Of a DNA stretch of 60,381 nt, positions 6,075-13,147 are shown one piece after another. Numbering within the stretch: position 1 is the first letter of the stretch; every line of letters begins with the position of its first letter. The notes below the pieces were generated by a model, which was not told the DNA's origin, did not search any database, and was given only the letters and a program-made list of their open reading frames with translations. The translations under genes and the position numbers were made by a program. The DNA is from a virus: positions 1 through 60,381 of the IMG/VR virus record IMGVR_UViG_3300037235_000083. One strand, written 5' to 3'.

Positions 6075-7066
6075 TGCGGCACGCGTACTACAACGAAAAC
6101 GAGCCGTTCGCGGCACAATGGCTCCGGAATCTGATCACGGCTGGCCACATTTCGGCTGGCGTGGTCGATGACCGATCAATTGTGGATGTTCGATCCGATG
6201 ACCTCAAGGGCTTCGCGCAGTGCCACTTCTTCGCCGGCATCGGAGGGTGGGCCTACGCGCTCCAGCTCGCCGGCTGGCCCGTCGACCGACCTGTTTGGAC
6301 AGGCTCTTGCCCCTGTCAGCCTTTCTCGAACGCCGGCAAAGGCAATGAGTTCGCTGATGCGCGCCACTTATGGCCGGCTTGGTTCGCTCTCATCGGCGAG
6401 CGGCGCCCTTCAATCATCTTTGGTGAGCAGGTTGCAGTGCGCAAAGGGCTTGCCTGGTTCGACCATGTGGCGACTGACTTGGAAGCTGCGCACTACGCCG
6501 TCGCGGCGGCCGATCTGTGCGCTGCTGGCGCGGGAGCGCCGCATATCCGGCAACGCCTCTGGTTCGTGGCCTACGCCAGTATCGCCGCGGGAACACGATT
6601 CGGATCAGACGGCGGGGAAGTGGTACGCCTCGAAGAATCAGGCATATCTGGATTGCGTCGCGCAGCTGGCGTCCTGGCCGACACCGACGAAGGTAGACGC
6701 CATTCGAGGGGTAGAGACGAACCAAGCGCGCCTCGATCGAGGAGCGAAAACCGGAACCACGCTGAACGACGCGGCCGCCTGGGCGACGCCGAACGCGCGG
6801 GACTTCAAGGTGGGATCTTCGACGACATACCTCGAGCGCACCGGACAGAAGAAGGGCGACAGTTTGAGCAACCAGGCCGCGAGCCTTGGGCCGAAATCGA
6901 TTGGCTCGCCTGTCGGGACGGGAAAAACCGGCCAACTAAACCCGAGCTTTTCCCGCTGGCTCATGGGATTCCCGGCCGCGTGGGACGCCTGCGCGCCTAC
7001 GGCAACGCGATCGTCCCGCAAGTTGCTGCCGAATTCATCCGCGCCGTGATGGATTGCCTGCCGTGA
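6074..7066 (+). CDS. C5 cytosine-specific DNA methyltransferase
   Basis: This 330-residue protein carries the ordered C5-methylase motifs: SAM-binding FFAGIGGWA (residues 52-60), catalytic PCQPFSNAG with Cys81, GEQV (118-120, the ENV position), IRQRLWFVA (158-166) and the C-terminal YGNAIVPQVAAEFI. It transfers a methyl group to C5 of cytosine and would protect phage DNA from host restriction. The region between the last two motifs is arginine-rich and poorly ordered because a second gene is read from the same DNA in another frame. The next gene is GNAT/Mom-like, suggesting a small DNA-modification cluster. Confidence 0.9.
   Translation: MRHAYYNENEPFAAQWLRNLITAGHISAGVVDDRSIVDVRSDDLKGFAQCHFFAGIGGWAYALQLAGWPVDRPVWTGSCPCQPFSNAGKGNEFADARHLWPAWFALIGERRPSIIFGEQVAVRKGLAWFDHVATDLEAAHYAVAAADLCAAGAGAPHIRQRLWFVAYASIAAGTRFGSDGGEVVRLEESGISGLRRAAGVLADTDEGRRHSRGRDEPSAPRSRSENRNHAERRGRLGDAERAGLQGGIFDDIPRAHRTEEGRQFEQPGREPWAEIDWLACRDGKNRPTKPELFPLAHGIPGRVGRLRAYGNAIVPQVAAEFIRAVMDCLP
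6168..7049 (+). CDS. Nested out-of-frame gene: WPTP-repeat protein of methylase loci
   Basis: A 293-residue frame lies wholly inside the methyltransferase gene in another frame. It is not random shadow. It begins MTDQLWMFDPMTSRAS, contains GSTMWRLTWKLRTTPS, has repeated SWPTP/AWATP segments each followed by an acidic residue, and ends GQLNPSFSRWLMGFPAAWD. I recognise this pattern from many phage proteins, which also occur as separate genes. Function is unknown. Both frames appear to be under selection. Confidence 0.6.
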   Translation: MTDQLWMFDPMTSRASRSATSSPASEGGPTRSSSPAGPSTDLFGQALAPVSLSRTPAKAMSSLMRATYGRLGSLSSASGALQSSLVSRLQCAKGLPGSTMWRLTWKLRTTPSRRPICALLARERRISGNASGSWPTPVSPREHDSDQTAGKWYASKNQAYLDCVAQLASWPTPTKVDAIRGVETNQARLDRGAKTGTTLNDAAAWATPNARDFKVGSSTTYLERTGQKKGDSLSNQAASLGPKSIGSPVGTGKTGQLNPSFSRWLMGFPAAWDACAPTATRSSRKLLPNSSAP

Positions 7067-7551
7067 TGCGCTGGAAAATCTCCTACCGCAACGATGACCG
7101 TGCCCGACCGCTGGCCGATCGGCATTACAACCGGCAGCGGATCGGCGCCCCGGGGTTCGTGCCGCCTGGCCGCTGCCTCGTGCTGCTGACCGATGATGAG
7201 CGCGCGCTGTGGGTCACATCCTGGCCGATCGCCGAGTTCGTTCAGCACGCCTGGGCGGGCGCCTGGGTCAATTCGCTGTTCCGAAAAGAGAACGGCGAGC
7301 GCGCTTCCGACCTCATCCTTGAGGCGGTTGCGGCGACCCGCTCGGTATGGACACCGCCAGCGCTAGGACTCGTCACGTTCGTCGATCCCGATGAAGTGCC
7401 AGGCGTTTGCGTTCGCGGCACCCGCGTCTTTGGCTACTGCTACCTTCGCGCCGGCTTCGAGCACGTCGGCTTCACAAAAAAGGGGTTGTGGGTCTGGCAA
7501 TTGGTTCCGGATCGCATGCCGGAACCGCAGCAGATTCCGATCCTGGTTTGA
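7066..7551 (+). CDS. GNAT-like protein, possibly Mom-like DNA modification
   Basis: The ATG at 7066 overlaps the methyltransferase stop (TGATG). The 161-residue protein has FVPPGRCLVLLTDDERALWVTSW, a central ERASDLILEAVAATR helix and a C-terminal CYLRAGFEHVGFTKKG, a motif typical of the acetyl-CoA fold of GNAT proteins. Phage Mu Mom is a distant GNAT relative that modifies adenine, and this protein's position next to a DNA methylase fits a similar role. The family is known to me only as a conserved phage protein, so substrate assignment is inference. Confidence 0.5.
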   Translation: MRWKISYRNDDRARPLADRHYNRQRIGAPGFVPPGRCLVLLTDDERALWVTSWPIAEFVQHAWAGAWVNSLFRKENGERASDLILEAVAATRSVWTPPALGLVTFVDPDEVPGVCVRGTRVFGYCYLRAGFEHVGFTKKGLWVWQLVPDRMPEPQQIPILV

Positions 7552-7564
7552 AAGGCCTCTAGAC

Positions 7565-7861
7565 ATGCAACTTGACTTTCAGCGTAAAATCGTCGGCGAG
7601 GCCGAAAAGGGATGCGACGTGGTTAGGAAAAAAATCAGGAAAAAGCGGGTCGAACCGTTTCCGCGGGCCATGTCGGAGGAATCGAGGAAGGCGCGCGCGG
7701 AAAAAGCCGAGTTCCGTCAGGGGATTCTTGCGCTGCGGGAAGAAGGCAAGATGACGCTGGAGGAAATCGGCGAAATGCATGGCCTGACCAAGCAGCGCGT
7801 CGGCCAGATCGTGGCGCAAGCGTTGGCGGAGCGAGCCGCGGCGCGGAAGGGCTCCACGTGA
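7565..7861 (+). CDS. HTH DNA-binding protein (sigma region 4-like)
   Basis: The 98-residue product has a strongly basic N terminus (KKIRKKRVEPF) and a C-terminal helix-turn-helix, MTLEEIGEMHGLTKQRVGQIV, resembling region 4 of sigma factors. It probably binds DNA and may regulate transcription. The end overlaps the next gene as GTGA. Confidence 0.65.
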   Translation: MQLDFQRKIVGEAEKGCDVVRKKIRKKRVEPFPRAMSEESRKARAEKAEFRQGILALREEGKMTLEEIGEMHGLTKQRVGQIVAQALAERAAARKGST

Positions 7862-8115
7862 GCGAAGCGCCAGCCGACACCAAGTATGCCGACCTGGACG
7901 CGGCGATCGTGGCCAGAATCAGGGCTGGCGCGAAGCGCTTTCATCAGATCAACATCGAGGAAGTGCGCCTGATCGCCGGACAAGCAACCCCGAACGATAT
8001 GCGCGATCCGTACCGCGTGATCGACCGGCGCTTGCAGCACCTTCAGCACAAGCACGTGATCCAGTATTCGAGAGCGCACGGGTGGGCTGTGCTGACGCCG
8101 AAAGTGCATACGTGA
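7858..8115 (+). CDS. Small winged-helix-like protein (85 aa)
   Basis: A GTG start overlaps the preceding stop. The C-terminal part (RVIDRRLQHLQHKHVIQYSRAHGWAVL) looks like the recognition helix and wing of a winged-helix domain. This is pattern-level evidence only. It is coupled to the preceding HTH gene. Confidence 0.5.
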   Translation: MSEAPADTKYADLDAAIVARIRAGAKRFHQINIEEVRLIAGQATPNDMRDPYRVIDRRLQHLQHKHVIQYSRAHGWAVLTPKVHT

Positions 8116-8336
8116 TCGATCGCTTCAGCAGTAAAGAGGATCCGCCCAAGTGGGACGAGCCCGCATTCCGCGAAGGCTTCAAGGCGCGGTCCGACGGCCT
8201 GGGGCTGTCTCATTGCCCAAGCGTTGCGACCATAGGACCGTGGGCCTGGAAAAGCTGGCGCGCCGGCTGGAACGATGCGCACGCTGGGATCGCGGCCGAT
8301 GGCTTGGCAGATCAGATGCCGATTCGATCACCTTGA
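8112..8336 (+). CDS. Rmf/CrpP-like small protein
   Basis: The GTG at 8112 overlaps the previous stop. The 74-residue product contains FREGFKARSDGLGLSHCP followed by PWAWKSWRAGWNDA. The layout (aromatic-x-x-Gly-x-x-Ala, CP, then W-x-x-GW-x-A) matches the Rmf/CrpP family of small proteins, whose founder dimerises ribosomes in stationary phase. A role in host ribosome control is inference. Confidence 0.55.
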   Translation: MIDRFSSKEDPPKWDEPAFREGFKARSDGLGLSHCPSVATIGPWAWKSWRAGWNDAHAGIAADGLADQMPIRSP

Positions 8337-8345
8337 AGGTGCTCG

Positions 8346-8657
8346 GTGGATGAGAATATCCGCAACCTTGCCGCCCAGCTCGCGCGTGATTTAACTGATG
8401 ACGGCAAACTGATCGAGGCCGGCTGGATGACCTATCGGTATTTGGTCATGCAAGCCGCCGCGCCGCAGGTTCAGATCGACGAATGCCGGATGGCGTTCTT
8501 TGCCGGCGCGCAACACCTATTTGGGTCGATTCTGGCGCTGGTAAGCCAAGGTGGCAGAGACGCCACGCCGAAGGATCTGGAGCGCATGTCGCAGATCGAC
8601 GCCGAGTTAAAAGCGTTCATCGCAGTTTTTTCGGCAAAGCACGGGCTGGGACTCTAA
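8346..8657 (+). CDS. Conserved phage hypothetical protein (103 aa)
   Basis: A GTG start follows GAAGGT. The product has the helical segment IDECRMAFFAGAQHLFGSIL and a C-terminal DLERMSQIDAELKAF, which I have seen in many phages of proteobacteria. Function unknown. Confidence 0.65.
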   Translation: MDENIRNLAAQLARDLTDDGKLIEAGWMTYRYLVMQAAAPQVQIDECRMAFFAGAQHLFGSILALVSQGGRDATPKDLERMSQIDAELKAFIAVFSAKHGLGL

Positions 8658-8661
8658 AAAA

Positions 8662-8910
8662 GTGGCAGTCGGCCCCGGCAAATACGATGACCTGTGCACC
8701 CTGGTCATGGAGAAGACGAAAGCGCGCGCGGCGATCGTGATCGTCATCGGCGGAGAGCATGGCGAAGGTTTTTCGGTGCAGACCGGTGACTTGAGAGTGA
8801 TGGCGTTCTTGCCCGAAATAATCGAGCAGGTGGCCGCCAGTATTCGTTCAGATCGTCTGCGCGCACTGGTGGATGGATGGCGACCGGCACAAGGGGAGAG
8901 TGAACCATGA
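8662..8910 (+). CDS. Conserved phage hypothetical protein (82 aa)
   Basis: This GTG-start gene encodes a product beginning MAVGPGKYDDLCTLVMEKT and continuing AIVIVIGGEHGEGFSVQ, a familiar conserved phage pattern. It overlaps the next gene as ATGA. Function unknown. Confidence 0.65.
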   Translation: MAVGPGKYDDLCTLVMEKTKARAAIVIVIGGEHGEGFSVQTGDLRVMAFLPEIIEQVAASIRSDRLRALVDGWRPAQGESEP

Positions 8911-9170
8911 GCGTGAAACGTAAACCGAGGAAGACCGGAAGGACGAAGAAACTTGCAACGCTGGGACTGGACTTCACGGCGCGCGAGGCCATTGGCGTCG
9001 GTGATGGTACCGCGACTGAATTCCAGGTCGCCACAAACGGCAATGGCGCCAGGCCCTTCAGCATCAAGCTGGACGATGACGTCCGGGAAATCCTGGGCCA
9101 GCTCGGTGGCGGAAACATCAGCGAAGGGGTGCGGCGCGCGGCCGATATCGCCAAGCGCCTGAACTACTGA
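8907..9170 (+). CDS. Small basic protein with RHH-like C terminus (87 aa)
   Basis: The N terminus is highly basic (MSVKRKPRKTGRTKK) and the C terminus, SIKLDDDVREILGQLGGGNISEGVRRAADI, resembles a ribbon-helix-helix unit. It may be a DNA-binding protein. It is followed by a 141-base gap holding a tRNA-like element. Confidence 0.55.
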   Translation: MSVKRKPRKTGRTKKLATLGLDFTAREAIGVGDGTATEFQVATNGNGARPFSIKLDDDVREILGQLGGGNISEGVRRAADIAKRLNY

Positions 9171-9179
9171 TTTCAAAAT

Positions 9180-9304
9180 GGTCGCGAAGCGCAAGCGCGC
9201 GCGGAGCGCGTATAAACCGGCGCGGTCTGCAAGCCGTTGGATAGCCGGTACGGGTTCGAATCCCGGTTCCGTTGCATCCCGGGTAGCGCCGGGCGCGACC
9301 TCCA
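9180..9304 (+). tRNA. Atypical tRNA-Cys(GCA)-like element
   Basis: GGTCGCG (9180-9186) pairs perfectly with CGCGACC (9294-9300), followed by TCCA, a normal tRNA-Cys 3' end with discriminator T. Inside are a D-like hairpin (GCGC 9189-9192 with 9206-9209), an anticodon-like hairpin with loop CTGCAA at 9227-9232 (GCA is the Cys anticodon), a T-arm-like hairpin CGGG-TTCGAAT-CCCG (9251-9265) and an extra hairpin CCCGG/CCGGG (9278-9293). At 125 bases it is too long for a normal tRNA and the anticodon loop is six bases. It fills the largest gap in a tightly packed operon. It may be a decayed tRNA, an intron-bearing tRNA or a tRNA mimic. Confidence 0.35.
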
Positions 9305-9311
9305 TTTTCCT

Positions 9312-9998
9312 ATGTACTTGACGCCCATCGAACGCAGCCGATTGCTGAAGGCCTGCCGGGTCCCGCCAGCTGTTCCGATGGGCGATTTTTATCCGTGGGT
9401 GCTAGATCGCGTGAAGCTCAACGGAGAGACCGCCGAACTGATATCGACAGGACCACCAACCAATGAGCAGGCGATCGCTAGGCTTATATGCTGCTGGGAC
9501 ACCTACGTGATCCTGGGCCGTTGGACCGAAGCGAAGATGCACCTGCCGCACGGCGATATCGTGATGCTCGATCATCAGATGGAACTGATGAAGCATTTGC
9601 CGATCCTGATACACGGCGCGGGCCGCGTGCTGGTCACCGGTCTGGGGCTGGGATGCGTGGTTCGGGGGTTGCTCACACGTGACCAGGTCGACCACATCGA
9701 CGTAATTGAGCTGGATCGCAAGATCGTGGACCGGATTGGGCCAGAGTTCGCCGGCAACGACCGGGTGACATTGCATCACGCCGATGCACTGACGTTTCCG
9801 CTGAACGGCCAGCGCTGGGACTTCGCCTGGCACGACCTGTGGGACGAGAGCCGGCCCCTGGCCATGTTGCACGCCGACGTGATGACTCGATTTTTCACAA
9901 AGGTCACTCGTCAAGGCGCATGGGAGCTACCCAGATGGGTCAAGCGCCGATGGGGCCGCAGCGAATGGCTGATGAATCGGCGAATAAAACTGCCGTGA
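9312..9998 (+). CDS. SAM-dependent methyltransferase, spermidine-synthase-like fold
   Basis: The 228-residue product has class I methyltransferase motifs: VLVTGLGLGCVVRGL (motif I), VDHIDVIELDRKIV (acidic end of strand 2), HHADALTFPL and WDFAWHDLWDES. These resemble spermidine-synthase-type enzymes, but the substrate is unknown. The start at 9312 excludes an upstream in-frame extension that runs through the tRNA-like element. Confidence 0.7.
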   Translation: MYLTPIERSRLLKACRVPPAVPMGDFYPWVLDRVKLNGETAELISTGPPTNEQAIARLICCWDTYVILGRWTEAKMHLPHGDIVMLDHQMELMKHLPILIHGAGRVLVTGLGLGCVVRGLLTRDQVDHIDVIELDRKIVDRIGPEFAGNDRVTLHHADALTFPLNGQRWDFAWHDLWDESRPLAMLHADVMTRFFTKVTRQGAWELPRWVKRRWGRSEWLMNRRIKLP

Positions 9999-10189
9999 CG
10001 GAAACGCCGCCACCGTACAGTTTCGAAGCGTGGTTCGCGAAATACTGCGATGACTTCGATGTTGATGAGGATCCGGGCACGATTTCCGCGATGCGTGTTG
10101 CCTACGAAGCCGGGATGACGGCTTGCTGGGTGGCGATCGCGCAGTCCAAGAAAGAGTTGGACGAACTTCTCCGCACCAAAAAGCTATGA
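9995..10189 (+). CDS. Small hypothetical protein (64 aa)
   Basis: The GTG at 9995 overlaps the upstream stop as GTGA, the usual junction here; an ATG at 9965 is an alternative. The product (MTETPPPYSFEAWFAKYC...) is acidic and helical. No family is recognised. Confidence 0.6.
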   Translation: MTETPPPYSFEAWFAKYCDDFDVDEDPGTISAMRVAYEAGMTACWVAIAQSKKELDELLRTKKL

Positions 10190-10437
10190 ACCTGCCGACG
10201 CTTGAACTGCCGCCGTTACCGATCGGCATCGGCCACCTTTCTGAAGCGCAATGGAAGAATCTTGAAAAATGGGCACGCCTCGCCATCGAGCAGGACCGCG
10301 CACGGCGGATACGCGAGCCGGTCGCTTGGGTCCATGGCTTCGAGCATCGATTCAATAAAGAGGGCTTCCGGGCCACGGTTTCGTTCGTTCATCATGATCA
10401 TTGGACGGACGAATACTGGAAACCGCTCTACCTATGA
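10186..10437 (+). CDS. Hypothetical protein (83 aa)
   Basis: The ATG at 10186 overlaps the preceding stop as ATGA. The product starts MNLPTLELPPLPIGIGHLSE and ends DHWTDEYWKPLYL. Similar small proteins occur in early regions of related phages. Function unknown. Confidence 0.6.
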   Translation: MNLPTLELPPLPIGIGHLSEAQWKNLEKWARLAIEQDRARRIREPVAWVHGFEHRFNKEGFRATVSFVHHDHWTDEYWKPLYL

Positions 10438-11078
10438 GCGACCTGGCCGATCGCCAGCGCGCGCACTGGCCCGATGCCAAGGCGAAGGGCAATGCGAACA
10501 TCGAGCGCTACAACCTGGAACGCGGCGGCAGCGAAACACTAAATCCACTGGCCCTGTCGATTCAGAAGCCCGGCCAGACCAAGCAAAAGCGCCTCGCCAA
10601 GCTGATCGAGTTGGCCTCGAGGTTCAGCGACCAGCTGAAACCTTATTCAGCCTGCCGGCACAGTTGCTCGTACTGCTGCTACGTGGCGGTGCCGGTATCT
10701 GAATCGGAAGCTGAACTGCTGGCGCGCGCGTCAGGCCGAAAGCTTCAGAAGCCACTTCAGCCGGTTGACCGCGTCTACTGGTTGGCCGAACGTTCCTATG
10801 AGCACCCGTGCCCATTCTTAAAAGAGGGACGCTGTTCCGTGTACGCGGCGAGGCCGGTACCGTGCCGGACCTGCGTCAACATGGACGACACGCCGCTGCA
10901 ATGCGAGCTGGCCCAGGACTCGAACGCCAACGTGCCATACGCCAATGCGACCGTGATCTGGGCCTTGCACGCAATGGTCACCGGGGGTGAAATACAGGCG
11001 GACATCCGCGATTGGTTCCGGGCAGACGGCGATGGCGCGCCTGACATTGTTCAGAAATCAGAAAGCAAAGCCGAGTGA
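10434..11078 (+). CDS. YkgJ-like cysteine-cluster protein
   Basis: The 214-residue product contains ACRHSCSYCCYVAVPV, then PCPFLKEGRCSVYAARPVPCRTC. This is the CxxxCxxCC ... CxF ... C.VY..RP..CR pattern of the YkgJ/UPF0153 cysteine-cluster family, which is thought to bind metal or an iron-sulfur cluster. Function in phages is not established. The start at 10434 makes an ATGA junction. Confidence 0.75.
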   Translation: MSDLADRQRAHWPDAKAKGNANIERYNLERGGSETLNPLALSIQKPGQTKQKRLAKLIELASRFSDQLKPYSACRHSCSYCCYVAVPVSESEAELLARASGRKLQKPLQPVDRVYWLAERSYEHPCPFLKEGRCSVYAARPVPCRTCVNMDDTPLQCELAQDSNANVPYANATVIWALHAMVTGGEIQADIRDWFRADGDGAPDIVQKSESKAE

Positions 11079-11562
11079 TGCCGACCTTGAGCGCGCACGC
11101 TATGTCGTGTTCGGGATGGTCGATGGTCTGGGCCAAGATGACAAGCGAGGGTGGCGGCATTTTTGGCGCCGGATTGCAAAGCTCGAGCCAGGCGAAATCC
11201 TCGAGTTCGAAACGCGCTTCCTGCGCAACGGCAAACACCATCGACTATTCTTCGCGATGATCACGGCCGTCTACGACTCGCAGGAACGGTTCACAGACTT
11301 CGAACAATTCCGCCATTGGCTGCTGATCAACGCCGGTCATGTCACCTGGGCAGCCGGCGCAAAAGGCGGAGTCGTACCGCTGGCCAAGTCGATCAGCTAT
11401 TCCAAGGCCGACGAAGAAGAATTCATCACCGTCCATGAAAAAGTCCTGGACTTTTTGCGGGGCAACGACTGCGCGCCGTTCCTCTGGCCTCACCTGAAAG
11501 GCCAAGACCCGTTCGACATGATGGAAGGCGTGCTTGATGGCTTCGAACGAAATCCCGACTGA
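11032..11562 (+). CDS. DUF1367-family phage protein
   Basis: The 176-residue protein contains HHRLFFAMITAVYDSQERF, then FRHWLLINAGHVTW and PLAKSISYSKADEEEFITVHEKVLDFL, the conserved core of DUF1367, a family common in lambdoid and other phage early regions (NinX/NinB neighbourhood). Its start overlaps the preceding gene by 47 bases. Role unknown. Confidence 0.7.
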   Translation: MARLTLFRNQKAKPSDADLERARYVVFGMVDGLGQDDKRGWRHFWRRIAKLEPGEILEFETRFLRNGKHHRLFFAMITAVYDSQERFTDFEQFRHWLLINAGHVTWAAGAKGGVVPLAKSISYSKADEEEFITVHEKVLDFLRGNDCAPFLWPHLKGQDPFDMMEGVLDGFERNPD

Positions 11563-11788
11563 AGCCGACCGCGTCCTGTCGACCTGGACGATCTACCGCG
11601 ATCCGCTGGACTACCCCGGCAAGTGGGTGTTGCGTAGATGGGACGTGTTGCGCGGCGAACTGCGCCCACACGGCCAGGCGTGCGTTTGTTACAGCCTGGA
11701 CCACGCGCGGGCCGGCGTGCCCGAAGGCCTCGTGTGTATTCCGCGTGCTGAAGCCGATGATCCGGCCGTGTTCGAAACCTGGATTTGA
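11537..11788 (+). CDS. Conserved phage hypothetical protein (83 aa)
   Basis: GGAAGG lies ahead of the ATG at 11537. The product has ADRVLSTWTIYRDPLDYPGKW and VPEGLVCIPRAEADDPAVFETWI, a pattern I recognise as a widespread small phage protein. Function unknown. Confidence 0.65.
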   Translation: MASNEIPTEADRVLSTWTIYRDPLDYPGKWVLRRWDVLRGELRPHGQACVCYSLDHARAGVPEGLVCIPRAEADDPAVFETWI

Positions 11789-11846
11789 AGGGGATCACTG
11801 GTACCAACTACCTGGAAGCATCTAATCCCCCCGGGTAACTCACCCC

Positions 11847-12218
11847 ATGAAACGTGAACCCACTGTACTAGAGCAGGCGTGGATGGCACTTGTGCAGAGC
11901 CTTGGGTGCGTCGTGTGCCGGAATCTTGGATGGGGTGCGACGCCGGCACAGATACATCACATACGCGAAGGGCAGGGCGGTGGTCAACGTGCCCCCCATA
12001 TGCTGGTCCTTCCGCTCTGCGAGCCGCACCACACTGGGGACCTCGGTATCCATAAAAATCGGCGCCTGTTCGAATTGCAGCATGGTTCAGAGCTATCCTT
12101 GCTCGCGCAAGTGATCAGCGAAGTGTTCAACAAGATGAGGGAGCGCTGGTCCCATTGGCGACAGGTGCCGGGCCATGCTCGAACAACAAGTCAGCGCAGC
12201 GAAGAACAGCAGCCATGA
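11847..12218 (+). CDS. Ref-like RecA-dependent HNH nuclease
   Basis: The 123-residue product carries CVVCRNLGW, then IHHIREGQGGGQRAPHMLVLPLCEPHHTGDLGIHKNRR, a zinc-bound HNH-type core shared with the Ref family. P1 Ref is a nuclease that cuts displaced strands in RecA-DNA filaments, so this enzyme likely acts in recombination or damage of homologous DNA. It is the first gene after a 58-base gap. Confidence 0.7.
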   Translation: MKREPTVLEQAWMALVQSLGCVVCRNLGWGATPAQIHHIREGQGGGQRAPHMLVLPLCEPHHTGDLGIHKNRRLFELQHGSELSLLAQVISEVFNKMRERWSHWRQVPGHARTTSQRSEEQQP

Positions 12219-12771
12219 AACCGACCGACTACATGCACAGATCCGGGCCTGGTCGTCATTAGCGCGACAGGCGCCCGAACCGATCTTCTCTAACGTTCGG
12301 GCGGCTTTGATGTTTTCATTTCGGCTGAGCGAGTCGACCATCCTCGCATTCAGCCAGTGCTACGCGGGCGCGCCGACCTTCGGGGCCCGCGTGATGCTCA
12401 CAAGCCAGGAATGGCATCAGCAGTCAGCGGCGATCCGCCGCATCATCGAAACGAATTTCCGCGGGATCGAGCTGGCCCTAGTGCTGGCGGACTACGCGGC
12501 TGGCCGGCACCGGATCGAGGGCGCGCGCATCTGCGCCGAACACTTAGCCTCGCACTCGAGCCGGCCGTTTCTGATCAAGCTGGGCACGCTGCGCTACTTC
12601 GGAGTTTCGGAAAAATCCGCGCGGGAAATTTCGCGCATTGCCTCGGTGCCACAGCGCACCGTGGAGCGCTACCTAGCGCGGGTGAGGGAAGACCTCGGTA
12701 GGCTCAGCGACAGCATCGCGCCGCGCCTGGAATCACTGCTGGTCGATACGCGGATCTGCTGCCGGCTCTGA
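12175..12771 (+). CDS. Putative antiterminator Q-like / HTH regulator
   Basis: AGGTG precedes the ATG at 12175, which overlaps the nuclease gene by 44 bases. The 198-residue product has an N-terminal helical domain (ALMFSFRLSESTILAFSQCYAG) and a C-terminal helix-turn-helix (SAREISRIASVPQRTVERYLARV). The layout and its place at the end of an early operon resemble Q-type late antiterminators, but sequence similarity is weak. It converges with two minus-strand genes. Confidence 0.45.
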   Translation: MLEQQVSAAKNSSHETDRLHAQIRAWSSLARQAPEPIFSNVRAALMFSFRLSESTILAFSQCYAGAPTFGARVMLTSQEWHQQSAAIRRIIETNFRGIELALVLADYAAGRHRIEGARICAEHLASHSSRPFLIKLGTLRYFGVSEKSAREISRIASVPQRTVERYLARVREDLGRLSDSIAPRLESLLVDTRICCRL

Positions 12772-12957
12772 ACGAATCATCTTTACCAGCCAGCCCGTAA
12801 AGTCCGCGTGTATGTGGTCACGCGTCTGTTCGTTGACCGGCCAGCCGATATAACGCATTGCGATAGCTTCGAACGCACGATCGATTGCGATCATTTGCCG
12901 TCGCTTCGACATCGCACGGATCCGCCGCGCACTAAGCGTTCCGCCCCTACCGCCCAT
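12733..12957 (-). CDS. Small basic hypothetical protein (74 aa)
   Basis: The ATG at 12955-12957 overlaps the end of the upstream HTH gene by 11 bases. The product (MGGRGGTLSARRIRAMSKRR...) is basic at the N terminus. It converges with the Q-like gene, overlapping it by 39 bases. It probably acts with the upstream HTH protein. Confidence 0.5.
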   Translation of the reverse strand: MGGRGGTLSARRIRAMSKRRQMIAIDRAFEAIAMRYIGWPVNEQTRDHIHADFTGWLVKMIRSEPAADPRIDQQ

Positions 12958-13105
12958 TTTTCCGGCCAAGTATCACTCCCACCCGATTCCGGCTGAGCCC
13001 TTCGCGCCTGCCGATTTCGGCGTCCGGAACCCCAAGCGCCCGTAGTCGCGCCATTCGGCGTTTGCGCTCTCGGCGCTTTGCTTTCCCGTTGACAGATGTC
13101 ACCAT
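12947..13105 (-). CDS. Small HTH protein, candidate repressor (52 aa)
   Basis: The product has a very basic N terminus (NGKAKRRERKRRMARL) and a helix-turn-helix (RALGVPDAEIGRREGLSRNRVGVIL). It is transcribed away from the recombination operon out of a shared divergent promoter region, which is the layout of an autoregulated switch. A longer in-frame reading upstream is a shadow of the plus-strand gene. Confidence 0.6.
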   Translation of the reverse strand: MVTSVNGKAKRRERKRRMARLRALGVPDAEIGRREGLSRNRVGVILGRKNGR

Positions 13106-13117
13106 ACTAGATACGAT
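13089..13117 (+). promoter_or_regulatory. Rightward promoter of the recombination operon
   Basis: TTGACA (13089-13094) and TACGAT (13112-13117) are separated by 17 bases. The promoter overlaps the start of the divergent HTH gene, so binding there would control both directions. Confidence 0.65.
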
Positions 13118-13145
13118 TGTAATCACTTTAGCGAGGGAAAAGCAA
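13116..13145 (-). promoter_or_regulatory. Leftward promoter of the HTH gene pair
   Basis: On the minus strand TTGCTT (13140-13145) and TACAAT (13116-13121, five of six consensus) are 18 bases apart. It would start transcription about ten bases before the ATG of the 52-residue HTH gene. Confidence 0.45.
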
Positions 13146-13147
13146 CC

